Assembly: GCA_013396995.1 (NCBI GenBank)
Contig: VWZP01007940.1
Location: 1,721,431-1,785,430, forward strand
Reading direction: 5' to 3'
Length of the DNA stretch: 64,000 bases
DNA from: Dicaeum eximium
Lineage: Eukaryota > Chordata > Aves > Passeriformes > Dicaeidae
The position numbers and the translations under genes are program-made. The notes beneath the pieces are model-generated. The model made no database searches and had not been told where the DNA came from. It saw nothing but the letters and a program-made list of their open reading frames with translations. This document shows positions 1 to 14,500 of this stretch, in pieces (positions within the stretch are counted from its first letter, which is position 1; every line of letters begins with the position of its first letter).

Positions 1-1880
1 TAAATCCCTGCTACACTCCATTTTTTTATAGATCTCCACCACTTGTCAGAGGTTTCCAGGTAGATTATGATGCATTAGCCACAACCTTCTGAGCCCAGAC
101 ACAGAGCTAGTGCTTAGCCAGCACTATTCAGAGATAGCAGGACTCAGTATCAAAAGCTTTTCTGAAGTCAAGCTAGTTAAAATTCATTGTCATATATTAG
201 ATAATCTACTACATACTCTATATAAACTCATTTAGGCTCTCTTTCACACAAAAGTTGGACCAGATGATCTATCAATTCCTTGAGTAAGCTGAAGTCTGTT
301 TGTTTAATGCCCCAGACACATATTCTGCTACTCTCAGTGCTTTCAGCTTCACAGTCACTTCAGTTTCATGGGCACTAGTGTAAAAGCTGTGATCAATTGC
401 CCAATCCAAGCAGCTTTTCCTCTGCCAGTGAAGAGAAGACCCAGATGTGCATTACCTCTATTTGGCCTCTTCACTACCTGTATTAGTAAATTATCCCAAA
501 CATCCTCCAGAACAGTCCACTGCATTGCCCTTCTAGCAGATGTCAGAGAGGTTCAGATCCTCCAAGACCATCAATCTGTCATCCCATGACTTCCTTATGT
601 CATGTGTTAAAGAAGTCTTTGCACACTTTCTCACTCTGATCTGGTGATCTGAAACAGTTCCATCATGTTATCACCCTCATAGGCCTCTCCTTAATTCATG
701 AACCATGAGTCACTGATGAGTCCATTGTCCATCCAAGAGGAGAGATGATACACCCAAGTTCTCTTTACCGTAGAGGAACACCTTCCTTACCATCTTCCTT
801 GTTTTTCCTTTGAGGTTGTTTCCATCCACAGAAGTACTCCATTTGTGCAAGCTGTCCTTAGACATTTCATTTACTCCAACAACACTGTAGTTTTGGGACT
901 ACTCATGGAGCTTTTTGCTCTTTCTGCATGTTTCTTATGCTCTATTCATATTTTGTGCACAGACTTAAGACTAGTGTCTTATCACCATTTATCTCTTTAG
1001 GTGTCTCTTCTCACCATTCCATTCATCCTTACCACATTTAACTGCTTGTTTTACTCACCACCTTTGTTTAAGGCCCTCCTCAGCAGGTTGGTCCTCCTAT
1101 GGGCAAAGACATTCCCACTGCACTTCAACAGGTGAATCCTGTCTATTCCCAGCTACAGGGATCTGCTGGATCCCCATAGAGACAGGAAGTCAGCACACTA
1201 AGCATGGATTTCTGTCCCTTGCAAGGAGTTTCCCCACTGCTATCTCCTGCTGCTTACTCTTGGTGCAGGCCAGTGGCTCAAGCTCATAGTTGGCTCTGAT
1301 ATGTGACAAGACGTGACTTTCTGCCCTCTTCCTGCTACCAGGACGCTGTTCATGCTCTGCAGTTTCAAATCTCCAAGGGAGGAGATTCCTTCAGTCAGGA
1401 GTTAAATGACCTCAGCCGTGGATTCAATTGAGCAGAAACATCATGCAGCAAGGGTTTCAGCCTTGTCTACATAAGGCCTCAGTGAGAATTCTATCAATTG
1501 TTTACCTTCCCTGGTGCTTCACAGTCTGATCAGGTCTACCCCCAGCCCCTTCACATGAGAGCAGCCCCTCAGCTAACACACACCTTTGCCATGCAAGGAC
1601 ATCCTTGCTGCCTCTTCCACCCATGGAGAGGGACTGTAGGCAGTCCCACAGCTGGAGAGGTGCATCCTCCCTCTTGGCCAGCTCTGGGTTCAGGCCTTTG
1701 GGGCGACAGGAGGGCTGCATTAGTATCATGGGGTGTGGCACCACCATTGCTGATGTTCCATCACCTCCAGTGGTGTTTTTCTTCTCTTCTGGATGAATCC
1801 TGTTATTTGGACTCAGAGCCGTGGTTCAAGGTCTGGCAGCTATATAACTGTCTTCCTGGCATAGATGGAAGAGAATCTTG
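1..1880 (-). mobile_element. CR1 LINE, 5' half (ORF1/ORF2 start), antisense, decayed
   Basis: Remnant of a CR1 non-LTR retroposon lying on the minus strand. Read on the plus strand it goes from the reverse-transcriptase region (around 145-200, the stretch that in CR1 reads as 'within a track of the target recoded product', here AGTATCAAAAGC then GAAGTCAAGCTAG) through the endonuclease region (about 480-960) to the 5' UTR/ORF1 region (about 1060-1800; TTTAAGGCCCTCCTCAGCAG is the same segment as at 37005-37025). All frames carry stops, so it is dead. The 3' end is missing from the window and would lie to the left of base 1. Small reading frames at 1498-1881 and 1502-1747 are shadows of this copy. 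The exact right end (about 1760-1900) is uncertain. Strand and family are inferred from remembered CR1 consensus. Confidence 0.7.
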
Positions 1881-2859
1881 ATGCTCCCTGACCCTTAATC
1901 TGAAGTGAGCTAGAGATAAACAGCATTATTTCACTGAAATGAAGGAGACTACAGGCTCTGAGAGATTAGGATCAATATTTTTGGAATGTAGATAAGGTAA
2001 AACAGTAGATAACCATGCCTATCCTACTAATTTGCTGCTTACAAGAATTTATCAGCCTAGCCTGAAATAAGTATTCATGCCAGGCTATCATCTTTTATAA
2101 CTGATTAAACTCTCTGGTACCATTTCTTTTTATACAAAGGACGTAGGATAAGGGCCCCTATTGAGCTCAAAGACAAATTAAAATGTGTTTCACATTATAT
2201 TTATATTAGAATCTTTTGTATATTTTGCCTGAGAGGGACAGCTATCTCTCTACAAGAAGAGTATAATTGCAAGGGATGCATCTCCGCAGGACTTCCACAG
2301 TGAAATTGGAAGGTTATTTATAGTAAAGAATAAATGACTACATGGTGTGGCAATGGCAAAATGTTACTGAGAATTAGAGAAATAAAACATGACTTCTGAA
2401 GATGAAAGGTAAAAATGAATAAAGGAATTTACAACAGATAAAATACAGGAGGCCAGAAAAATAATGACATGTAGTTATTGTGAATAAAATGGTAACTGTA
2501 GGAAAAGTGCAAAACTGACAACTAGATACTGAAGTGCTGAGAATATCAGCAATAGATTTTTCTCAATAGATTAGCAACTCCTACACACAATTTTTCATGG
2601 GATAACAATTCAAAAAGGACAGTCAAGCTCCTTCCTTTTCAAAAATATCTAAAAAGAGTTAGAAGTTGCAAAGCTAAATTAGCCTTTTCCTTACAATAGG
2701 ATCTCAGTAATGTATAAAATAAAGTCTTCAGTTTAAAATGGAAAAAATATATTATAATGCAAAGCTTTATTATAATGCCTTTGCTTTATTTCAAGAAGTC
2801 TGTCTTTACCAGTTTTTAAGCGGAACAAAGATATAATCCAAATTATCATCTCTATTAGT
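1881..2859. other. AT-rich stretch, no gene seen
   Basis: Roughly one kilobase of AT-rich sequence with many stops in all frames. I see no repeat family, RNA gene or coding frame in it. Confidence 0.6.
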
Positions 2860-3560
2860 ATCCTACATATGCGTCTCCCGCTAGGAGCAGCCTCAGTTTG
2901 TAGATCCCATTGCTGTTCTTAACAAAAGCTAGGAGGCTGTAAGGATTCAATTGGGTTTGACCCCCTTGAAACACTCATCAAATTCTACCACACACGTTTC
3001 AACATCTCACATTTGCACCAAAAATTGAGGAAAATGACCCTGTAGAAGGGGAGCTGACCTTGAAAAACAAACAAATTCTCTTCACACTCACCTGCCAAGG
3101 CTCACAGGGACCAATACACCCATGTTCAAGAGCTCTAGCTGAAATTCACAGCAAAGACGTATCTTTGGATCACCCTAGTCCTACCTGTATTTTGTCATTT
3201 CTTCTCAGGTTGGCTATCTTGTTGCATTTGGATATGCTTATTGTATCTTCAAGGTGCTCACAGTGATCACAGTCTTCTTTAATCCTGTCTTACCTCTCAG
3301 AGTCATTTGAATCTCTCTTTTTTTCTTTCCTAGAGACAGAGGGAGTGGTCAGGGCTCCAGAGAAAGGGAAAAGCTCCAGTCCTTTCCCTTTCTACCAATA
3401 TCTTAGGATAGCCTGTGTCTGAAAGTCTGACCTTGATTTTCATCATGTGGAGACAGTCTTCTTTTTTCCATGAGTGCCTGCCTCAGTGTTATGTATCAGC
3501 TTGTGATTTTGGTGACCTGCTGCTTTAAGCATTATCTCCTGCTGCCATTCTTAACCATGC
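2860..3560. other. Moderately GC-richer segment, possibly decayed CR1 5' region
   Basis: This stretch is less AT-rich than its surroundings and contains phrases such as GGTGCTCACAGTGATCACAG and TATCTCCTGCTGCCATTC that feel like the antisense 5' region of CR1, as in the copy at 1-1880. The likeness is weak and could be chance. A 68-codon frame at 3060-3266 is the longest open stretch and has no recognisable features. Confidence 0.25.
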
Positions 3561-6500
3561 TTCCCTTTTTGTGTTGCTTCTACACCCAGACATACTACTT
3601 CAATCTCCACACAGAGTAGATTTTACATTTCTATTACAATTTTGTAAATCACACAAAAAATATGCTTAATTAAAGTGAGCTATTGATAGAACTCCTTACT
3701 GTAGATAAATATAGAAACTAACTTCCAGTTTTATTTATAAAATTAATAAAATGCATGTGAACATTAAACCAATTAAAATCCACAAGAAAGCAGGACCTCC
3801 AATTTTTCAAATCTTCACCCCCTTTTTTACTGAAGGGTTGATTTGGAAACAATATTCAAACAGAGAATAAATACAATGAAAGTTAATAATACATGAGATT
3901 TGAACATATGAACAAATGAGATAGATTTACATTGCTTCAAATGATTATAAGAAAATGTTGCCAAATATTATTGCTGATGATACAAAATGCTTCTGGGGAT
4001 GCTGGCAGGCCACTATTTCCAGTCTTACCAGTGTTGAAATATGGGGTCCATACTTGACAACCTTGGCAGATCTCACCATAGAGGAAAATATTTATCAGTA
4101 CAGTGAGGACTTTTAAAATATTTTTTGTTCATTTAACATTATCAGGGTAAGAATTTCCACATTAACGGCCAAAATTAGGATACAGTCTGACATTCCAGGC
4201 TGTGTTAAAACAGAATGACAATAAGTGGCTGATTTGCTAGGCCATACTAGCCATCAGACACCTTTAATTTATACCAGGTCAAAGTTACTATGAACAGTGT
4301 CTCAAGCCTGAGACCAATATTTGGTAAAAATACAAAGCTTCATGAAGGACATGTTGCAAAATCTAAATGTTGATAGACATTGACTAGCACAATCTGAAAT
4401 TCTTTCCTACTCTGCTTTTGTCCCCTAATTCTAAACCACAAGACTTTTCCTATGATGGTGATATTGAAATTGATGATGGGTGATGAGTCCTTGGACCTAA
4501 TTAATCTTTCCGTTGGTTTCATTGGATTTTAGCTCTAAAAGAGTTTTACAGATTTTTTTTTTTTTTTTCTAAAAGCAAAACAAAACAAAACAAATAGTCT
4601 CTTACATGTAATAAAGTTTTTGTTCATGGTCAAAAAAGAACCATGGAATTGAACACTGACCTAAGAAACAGCTGCTGTACCTCTCAGTGATATGAAGGTG
4701 GTTCTGTTGTTCATGCAGCCGTATGCCTCACTCTTACTGCTGCTCACCATGCCACATTAGCCTTTCATGTGCAGCATCATGAGGCTGTAGCATCTGGTAT
4801 CTGTCTCTTGCACAGAGACAAAGCCAAGAACAAACTGTGGCTTAGAGGTATGTACCTTTTAACCTTGAACAGGTTCTGTTGCCATGAGTTGGAAGAGCGT
4901 AGTCAGAAGATGCATTTCACAGCTAGGAGAGCTGTGAAATGCAGTGAAGGGGTTTCACCTGACATCTGTTTTCTGGGTACTCACTGTCACAGATACTGCT
5001 GTCACTCGGTTGTTTCCTTCATCTTGCAGGGATTTCAGTGAGTAGGTAGAAATGACAGAAGGAATCAGCTGGAGTCTAGTTAAGTTTAAACAGAGTCAGC
5101 AGCATCTGTTAGAATACCTTTGGAAGAAAGGTCTGATTTCTAGCTCAAACTTCACAAAACTTCACAAGCTGAATTGCTTTTAGACATGCTTGTGAGAAAA
5201 TGTAACATTTAATTCAAGGTCACATTGAAGAGAATGGATGAAGTCAGACTTTCAGAGACCAGTTCCTAATACTTCTTCACATACAAGTAACTTAAATGCT
5301 AGATAAAGCCTTTCTGCTGAAAGCTCTGGAAATAAAATGCTTATGGGATGAGACAAAGGCTTTAAAGAAGTTTCTTAGATTCAGACAGAAGTCAGAAAGC
5401 TCAGGTTACTTACCTTTATCTGCTTTATTTCCCCAAATTTAAAATGGAATTGTCAATACTTTCAACCTCATATGGCTTGTTCCAAAATATACACCTTAAA
5501 GCTGATGAGAGGGAGTATGAACTAAGTACAGACCAGTGGGGGTCATGTAATTTAACACAGTGAAAGTCTCCCATTCACTTTCTTGCCTTCACCCTTCCTC
5601 AAACCTTGAAACAATCATGATGATTCAGTCTGTGTACACCTAATTGATCATTCAGATGCTCAACCAGAGCAATATGTAAAAAAGCTGTACTGTCAGCCTG
5701 CTTTTCCTTAGTCCTTATTACCCCAGAGGCAGGAGTTAAATTTTTTTTTCTGTTTGCTTCTCTTTCCTGCAATTTTATTTGAATAGTTTTTTCTTTTCCT
5801 ATTCTATTATAATAATTCATCGAGTAAAGTACATTACACCTATCCTCTCTCCTTTAACTCTAGTATTTCTACATGTAGGAAAAATACTTTATCTATCAGA
5901 GGATAAAACTATAGCAAATGTATTATCTTTTATGTGTTACTGTATATGAGCTTATCAGAAGGAAAAGCTTTAAAGTGTGCAGGCTTATGAAATTCTAAGC
6001 AAAAAGGTATTCTAACTCATCACAATTTTGGGTAATCTTACCTATGAACTAACAATGAATACATAAAATGTCACGCCACAGGGTAACTCCTTCAAGGTTA
6101 TAAGCACTTGAAACTTGTAGCCAATGAGCACCTTTGCAACCATAGTCACTATGGCAGAGTAAATACACTGATTGAATTTTATTGCATCTCACAATCAGAA
6201 ATATGGAGAGAAGCCATGGAATAGTTGCTAAAATAATAAGCTGTAACACCTAAAACTAGGAGACAAGATGTACTGAAGCAGTACAAAGAAAAAAAATTAA
6301 CTTTTCTGTCCCCAGGTTATCACAGCTCCCACTTAAATACCCACATCTTAAAAACATAACACACTGCAAACTACTTTAAGGTCTGTTTATGGTACATTTC
6401 AGCTGTCAATTATTCCTGAGCAATTGACACTGACTTGGTGATGTGTATGTACAATATGTTCAGCAAACCAAAATATAATGTATATAGGAGGAAAAAATTT

Positions 6501-7198
6501 CAGAAAACATGAAGAAAATATTATGTCAGGTAACACCACTGACCTTTTCCTGTAGCAATATGTTTAGACTTACTGTACCTGTAAGTTATCAGTAATGGAT
6601 AAGAATGGCAGTCTAAACAAGATGGAGAAAAAAGTGTTTTTACAACATTGGCAATAAAGTTTAGAGGAGGTTTGCATAGAAACAGCAACGCCATGGAAAT
6701 AATATACTTATAAATACACTTATAAAATATGTTTTATTTTTGGGACATGCAAAAATTGCATTTGGTCCTAATTAATTTATTAACCTCTGAATTCCTATGT
6801 TATATCATAAATGTCAGTCATCAGGTTCTTTATTTTGGTGAATAGAGAGGGTCAGCTTTAAGCAATAACCGTAAATGTGTTAGGCATGCTATTTATAGCC
6901 ATCGGTGATACAAAGCAGAAAGAGACTTAAAGTACTACAATAACTTCACAATCAGTCCTGAACTTTAAATTTTTATAAGCATCAACACAGATTCAAAAAA
7001 ATATTTTTCTCCAAGTGGATATTTACATTTGAACATGGATTTCCTTTTCCATGCTGATTTGTTACGAAGATTACATTGGTAGAAAAAAAATCACTTTTTT
7101 TTTGGTGACAAACAATAATATAGCAATCATATTGGATCATGTAAGAGACGGTATAGGTAAGGTCTTGTCCACTGAGAAAGAAATAATTAATTAAATAA
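3561..7198. other. AT-rich stretch, no gene seen
   Basis: Low-GC sequence without any recognisable coding exon. The longest frames (4769-5041 plus, 5599-5820 minus, 6049-6249 minus) have no known motif, no compositional support and are the length expected by chance. It contains the poly(T)/CAAAA tract listed separately. Confidence 0.55.
4553..4594. repeat. Poly(T)16 followed by (CAAAA)n
   Basis: Sixteen T in a row (4553-4568), a short spacer, then three to four CAAAA units (about 4576-4594). Simple low-complexity sequence; no retroposon body is recognisable next to it. Confidence 0.85.
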
Positions 7199-8520
7199 TT
7201 TATTAGATTTGGCTTATGTGGCAAGGTTTTAGTAGGAGACAACCAAAGCTGAGACAACCAAAGGCAGTGGCTCCACCTCAGTGACCAGCATATTTCAGAA
7301 CGGGTAAAAAATGCTGTGCAACAGCAGCTGGGAAAGAGGATTGAGAATATGTGGAAGAAACAACTCTGCAGGACCAAGAATTTGATGAGACAGGCTGTCC
7401 CCATGGCAGAGCAGGTGTCCACTCTGCAGGCCATTGGGGATCCACAGATGGAGCAGGTGGATATGCCCTGAGGAAAGCTACAGATTGTGGAGAGCCCATG
7501 CAGGAGCAGACTCCTGGCAGGATCAGGGGTCTCACACTGGAGTAGTCTGTTCCTGAAGGACTGTACCACATGGAAAGGACCTATCCCAGAGCAGTTCTTG
7601 TAGAACTGGAGCCTGTGGGAAAGACGCACATTGGAGCCCTTCATAAAGGATTGTACCCCATGGAATGGAATGGGGAATCCATGCTAGAGCTGCAGAACTG
7701 TCACAGACATTTTATAAGTTTCTTATATGGAAACTTGCTGGACATTTTTCCTTCCATGGGAAAGCTGAGTTCTCTGCAGATTTCTGTAAAAACAAACCAT
7801 GTCTGTGTGCGGACTCAAGGACAACAGATGCATTCCTTTGCTCTGTCTCCTGATTCAGGAGATGTAGTTTTCTCTTTCTAGCCAATAATGTAGAGGTTGT
7901 AATCTCTCTGACTTTGTAAGCATTGGTGAGTCTTGCTCTGAACATGGTGAAGGAAATATGTAACTCTGAACGTGGGCACCTTAGCCCTAAAACTTTCTGA
8001 ATAATGGAGTCATTCTAATAAATCATATAAGCCTTCTGATACTGGAGTCACGGAGCCTCATTCAACACCCAACACGAGACCCAGAGAAACAAACAGCTTT
8101 CCACTCTGTGATCATTTTAAAACAACACAGAACTGTGTGTGAGGAGGAAGGAGTGGTAAAGACAAGGCTTTATGAATTGACCAAAAATCCTATTTCCCAT
8201 GCACCTGCACCACTCAAGAGAAGGAGTTAGAAGAGTTAGAAGTGAAATTGAGCCTGGTAGAAAGGGAGGGGCAGGGTGAAAGTGTTTTAAATTTTGTTTT
8301 ATTTCTCAATATCACACTCTGTTACAATTAATTGGCAATAAATTAAATTATTTTCCTCAAGGTGAGTCTGTTTTCCATGATGGTAATTGGTAAGTGTTTC
8401 CCCTGTCCTTTTCTTGACCCATGATTTTTCATCGCACTTTCTCCCTTGTCCTCTTGATGGAAGGGGAATAGTACAGTGGCTTGGTGGGCACCTGGCACCC
8501 AGCCAAGGTCAATACACCAC
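7199..8520 (+). mobile_element. Long solo LTR of an avian endogenous retrovirus (ERVL-like)
   Basis: About 1.3 kb LTR in plus orientation. The left end (TTATGTGGCAAGGTTTTAGT near 7215) and right end (TTGGTGGGCACCTGGCACCC then CAATACACCAC, 8481-8520) fit a well-known bird LTR family whose 3' end is normally GGTCAACCCACCACA. Inside are the family's repeated motifs 'GGACTGTACC-CATGGAA' (7558-7576 and 7648-7668) and, near the 3' end, a polyadenylation motif AATAAATT at 8337-8344. No retroviral gag, pol or env follows or precedes, so this is a solo LTR left by recombination. Frames on both strands at 6982-7945 are by-products of this LTR. No clean target duplication was found and the outer bases are eroded, so ends are good to a few bases only. 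Confidence 0.8.
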
Positions 8521-11500
8521 CTTTATCTAGAATAAAATATTTAATATATATTTTTTTTAATGTACTAATTAATCTTTTATGTGTATGTGCATTTCTAGAT
8601 CACTTATATTATTTACTGTGGAGGTATTTATGTCTGTTTAAAGATTTAGTTATTTTGTGTTTTCTTTATTACTGATAACTTCAGCAATTATGGTCAATTT
8701 TCCCTTTCTTTGATAAAAATTTTTGGAAGATGTAATAATTACTTGGTGTACAAATCAATTTATTTTTAAATTGAAATTGAATCCTATGCCTTATTCTTCT
8801 ATTTTAAATACTTATTTAACTGCCATGAAGACCCAAAGATCCTGATATCTAAAAAAATCCCATTAAGACCATGATAAATATTTTTTTCTCCTAATAATTC
8901 AGACATACCTGCAAGTGTTAAATGCATAATACCTATCAGTACCTACCAGATGTTTGGTGATACAGTAGTATATAAAAAGCATAAAGTAAATTGTCAAATT
9001 TCTCAGGAAAAATTGTTGGTTCTATCCTTTTGCCAGCTACAATTTTAAGGTCTATATTACAAGAAACCTGGAAAAAGGCCTCAGATAACATTTGGCAAAG
9101 GATTTCCAGACCAGTTTACCTTAGTAGATTCATCAATGGATCCTCAAACTCAGGAAGAATAAAACCTTGTTTTTCCATTCTTAAATCTTGATAATGCAAA
9201 CATATTTCAGTGATAAGTAAAGATGGATAAACAATACAATCATTGCTCACTAACAGTGAAAAATAGACAAATATAAATATTTTCAAAACAAAGACATTTT
9301 TGTGAATGTTATTTACAATACAGATGAATTTAACAAACTCCAGAACCAAGAATATGTGGGGAAAACAGAATCTTTTCTTCTCAGATGGAATTACTCATCA
9401 CATTAAATTCACTTCTTTTATAAGACCTAATTTTGCAAAAACAACATTTCAATGACTGACTTTGTCTTATTTCAAGGCGAAGAAATTGTTTTCCAAGAAA
9501 AAATCTGGGGCATTTCCAAGTTTATCCCATCCACTACTTTTTGATGAAAATCCAGGATTTCTAGCAGTTGCTGCTTTTCACACTCTCTCCAGCCTCATTC
9601 ACAGCAAGTTTGACTCATGGAAAGTGTTTGTTTCTTCAGAACCATAAACACAAATGAAGGAAATAATAAAAAATATAAAATAAGGAAAAGCTTGAAATGA
9701 AACATTTGAATACCACGTGCAGCTGCTTCAGTCCCCATTTTTAATCCCTATGAGACTTTGTCATCAAGATTGTATTTTGCAATTCGTGTGATGGCAGTAG
9801 GTCCTACGGTGCACAAATGCTCAGCAATAGAAAGGAGCAGTTTACAACAGCAGACTTAACTCCATGAGCCCTGCTGCTAGAAAAGAAGTGTGGCACAAGA
9901 TGAACCCTGCAAATAACTAGGAAAGCATTCTAAACATATGTTTCTGAACCTAAACTCTTTTTTGAGTGCAAAATCTTCCATGGATGTTGAGAATTTTATT
10001 TTCTCAATTTTTTCCCTACTTAATAAGCCCCACTTTATGCCCAAAAGTAAAGCTAGGTTCATCCCATTTTACAAAGTCTAGTATACACAGAAGATTTTTC
10101 TTGGAAATTGCCATGGGAAAAAATTCTTATAGGCACCTTGATTATATGAATGCAACAAATATGGTCCTGACTCAACCTGCTGTCACTGCTGCTGTGACCC
10201 TTCTGGCTCTGTCAGCAATGGAGAAAAAATATGCCTTCTCAAACACAATGCAATCTCTGATTTGGATTAAAACATTCAATTCAGGCTTCATTATGATGTT
10301 CCTAATACATTAAAAAAGTGAAAAGGATTCAACTTAGACAGAATTCAACAGCCTCCTTTACACAACTAAAATTGATTTTTACTGTTCCTGATCTTCAAAA
10401 GCAGCCTGTTATTCAAATGCACACACAAAGGGAATAATCAGGTAAAGTTTAACATATGACATTCCTGGTTGAAGTGTACTTAAGTTTTTCTGGAAGTCAA
10501 TTCAAGGGAAGCAAAACCTAATAACAAAGCCTGTTTTTAAACCCCAAAGTTTTATGTTTGGCCATAATCTCTTTGGAGGGGTTATAATTTGTGAGGAAGT
10601 AGCTCAAAGGGATTGAAAATGTTTTCAGACTAACAGAAATTACTAGAAAGGTATTTGGTTAGTTTATCCTGTGCTAGCGATTTTTACTTTTGTAATGCAA
10701 AGTTGTTGTTCTTATACCATATATACGTGTTTTGTGCACAATACTATTTCTAGAATTGCAAAATCAGATAGAGAAAAGAAATAAAATCTGCATTTATTTT
10801 TGGCCATAAATTTACAACACTGAGATATCTCCCACAAAATGAAGATAAAGTTCATAATAGCTAAGCAGTGAAGGTAAAACAGGTTATTTTTATTATGAAA
10901 GAATACAATGTGGCACAATTTCTAATTCCATTGTAGATCACTACATTCTATGCTTTACTCCTTGGAGTAAAAGTACCAATGACAAGAAACAATATATTAG
11001 AATATTTATTTAGAACATCACAATTGAAGTACTAAATATTTGTTGTGCTGAAATGTATCATTGCAAGCAAATAAGATAAGTATTTTGGTTAGTGAAATAT
11101 TTTGTTTAGTGTAGCTGGGATTTTGTTTATTCACCTCAGGCCTATGAAATTTTAAGCATTAAGATATATTAAAATGTTTATGTAATGATAATGTTCATTC
11201 CATCCACTGTTTGGAATCATCCCTCAAAAAGGTGCTAGAACTAAGGTGAGGAACAAGAGTTTTCATCAGCAAATAGTAAGAAGTTTATCTTTCAGTTTAA
11301 AATAAAATCTATAAATTGTGAGTGAGTCAATGAGAACATACCACAACATTTTTTTCCCTGTGAAACCCCATGCTAGTTTTCAGGTGTTTGAAGTATTCTT
11401 TCATGAATACTAATTTCAATTAAGAGTTTAATTTATCAATTCTATTTTTTATCCTAGTGCTGTTAAATACATGCAGTTTTAATTTTTAATTGTCACTTAG

Positions 11501-14500
11501 CCCATGTTAATTAAATATAAAATAATCAGACCTATTGATGAGAAAACGCCTCAAACAAGAGTTTTCTCATAAAGGGTCCCCTTAAAACATTCTTCTTGCT
11601 AATATGAATATATTCAGTGCTGCTTTCATGTTTCAAGAAAGAGCAATGCATTATTTTAGTCAATTATCTCTCAAATTATTTTTAATACACAACTGAAAAA
11701 AGGTTTTCAATGCTTGGTATGGAGCTGTATTCTATGATGAAGTAAAAGAGGTGTTAATTTATTCTGATCGACAGAAAACAAAAATTATTAGATGTGTCTG
11801 TTTGGATGGTCCCTGAGGCCTCAAAAACAAGGATACACAGTTTTCATAAATGAGTTGCTGCAGGCCTGTGAATAGGAATGTCTCATGCAGGCAGCTGCGC
11901 TTTCCAAAGAGCAAAGTGTTCATCAGAAATAACAAATTAATTTTAGGTGGAATTAAGAATCAGTTAAAGGAAGGTTTGTGAGTGCAATCATGACAGCTGA
12001 CAACACTAGTTCTCCCACCGGCCCGTACCCATTCAGTCCCCTCACCTTTACTCAGGTATTGTTGTGTCTTTAGGACTTCACCTGCATTACTGAGCAATTT
12101 GGAATCAAAAGAAGATTGGTAAATCAAAGCAGTAGATAGTGAGGCTCCTCATACCTTAACTAAGTGAGACTTGGGAAAATTTGGAGTAGTTCCTTGACAA
12201 AAAGATCCTCATTTTTCACACATGCAATGCTGTTTAAAACACTAAACAGTCATGCTGGAAGGATATATTTTCTTCCTCAACCGTTGCCCCCATTTCTGAG
12301 AAGCATCACACTTGCCTTTCACCTCTTCCTGGAGAAAGGTAGTAATTATTGTCCCTACCACCACTGCTCTTTTAAAATTCTTACTTGCAAAATGCTTCTA
12401 CTTCCATTTGTGCTATTTTCTAGGTGAAACTGTGCTGACAGCTGCCCAGTCTTCACAGGGATTTTATCTTCAGTTTCCAGAAAAAAGATCACATTCTTCC
12501 CAAGGCTTTAGATTTCACCTGGGGTTTCCATACCTTGAGGAAATTACAGTATCTGTGTGTTCTCAGCTGCCTACAATCCCTTTTTGCACACAGAAGTCTT
12601 CACAAATAAAAAATATTTCAGTTTAAACCTAGTAACCAAATATTTCTTCTTTTCCCAAGAGCTTTGAAAAGCTGCACCATGCCTTATGCTAAAACACTTA
12701 ACTTCTAGTCACACAGCCCTAATTCAATCCCCTGTGTTTATAAATGTCTTTCCCTTCCCTCTCTGCTTTGATTATCTCACTACTTAGATAAATTAGCTCC
12801 TCTGCTACTGATAGCCCTCTATAGACCCTTGTTTTCTTCCTGACATCTGCTTTCAAGAATAGGTGGCAAGCATCTACAAACAAATAAAGCATCTTAACTA
12901 CTTAATGATTCCTAGGATTTTCTAAGTGGGCCTAATCTCTTTCCACGTATTGCAACATGAAGAATCCACTAAAATTAATTATTTCACTACGGATTATTTT
13001 CTCCTCCTGCTAGCAATATCATGCAAGCATTTATAATCAGACAAGAATCAGAATATATTGAATTGATAAGGACTTGATGATTTCTAAATGATATTAAGTT
13101 GGGAAATGAGAATAGTTCACTATTCTGAGCTCAATTTGCAAGTTACATTTTGTTAAAAAAATTGAATTAATTAGCCTTAGAAGAGATTTTTTTTTCTGGT
13201 AAACCTCTGAATCTGGGGGATTCAGGGTGAAAATTTGTGCAAAGGGAGCAGTGAGAGAGTCAAAGCAGGGATCTTGCAGCAAAAATAGAGAGAATGCAGT
13301 GGTGGACAGGCAGCAGCCCAAGCCAGACCTTTGAGGGAATGGACAGAAATCATCATGTCTTCATGGAGATCAGGAGCAATTGGAAAAAGTTTTTTCTAAC
13401 TCAAAAAAGGCAGCAAGAAATTTAACCTGGAGTTAAGGGTCTTCCAATTCAATTATTTCGAATGCTAAGTATGATAGTTTCTATTTAAATATAACACAAA
13501 CTCTCAAATATAGATTATATGTCTGATGCCTTCTTTTTGACAGTAGCAATAAGGAAAACTTCTCAACAAACTCACATCAAAGAAGGTCCTGTTATTGTAG
13601 TGCTCATGGAGTGTTGTAGGAAAGTGAGAACCTAACAGGAAAAAAATGCTCTATGGCCTGTTTTAGAATTTCCAGCAGAATTTTCCACTTTGGAGATCTC
13701 TGAAAATACAAGATAACCAGGTATCAATGGAAAATTTTGCCACTTGTGCAAGGATATTTATATCACATCTGCTCCCTTGACCCTTTGTTCTTACTACTTT
13801 TCTTTTTCAACAACCTTATGACCCTAGTATAGCCCCTTTGCAGAGCAGAGCTGGATATACTGAAATATGTAGCAGAGACTCAATAAATTAATAACAAAAA
13901 TCTGGATATATTTATGTGTAATTTATTTCCATTACACATATATATCAACCTTCTGTAAAGCTGATCACAAACATTCAGTTGGGCAATTATGGTCTTGGAT
14001 ATCCACATTTGGAATGAAAGGAAAATTTTATAGAGAAAATATAATTTTAAAAAATAATTTTGAAAGGAAACAAAGGAAATATTTTTATTTGCTTGTTTGT
14101 TTGTATGATTGCTTTGTTTCAGCACGCCGCTGTCCTTACAACTGATGTGATGTCACAACATGTCTTCCATAGCAGAATATTTGTTCACATTTTTTATGGA
14201 ACCTGGAAAGCATCTAGGTTTGTCCTAGCTGGTGACATCCTTTTTTTAAAAAAAAAACATAAGTTTATTTAATGGCTTTTGGTACTTCATAAAAAAAGAG
14301 TAAAATCATGGCAGTAGAAATAACTGGAACCAAAAATTGATTGACATTGTAGAAATGTCAAGTTTGAATGAATGCAAGGCATTTAAAGAACATTATTTGT
14401 AATATTTTGATTGCAAAGAAATAAAACATAATGTAAATATTACCAGGTCACAAATGATTACCCAATATACTTCCTGAGTCACCTTGAACAGTGAAGGCTG

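Noticed and set aside
6982..7644. 220-codon minus-strand frame
   Set aside because: Lies mostly antisense in the LTR at 7199-8520; no domain, no codon bias, and overlapping frames exist on the other strand.
7199..8520. A full provirus attached to one of the LTRs
   Set aside because: No gag, protease, reverse transcriptase, integrase or envelope remnants of a retrovirus were recognisable between or beside the LTRs; all appear to be solo or fragmentary.
9966..10313. 115-codon plus-strand frame
   Set aside because: No motif, no splice or promoter context, length compatible with chance in 64 kb.
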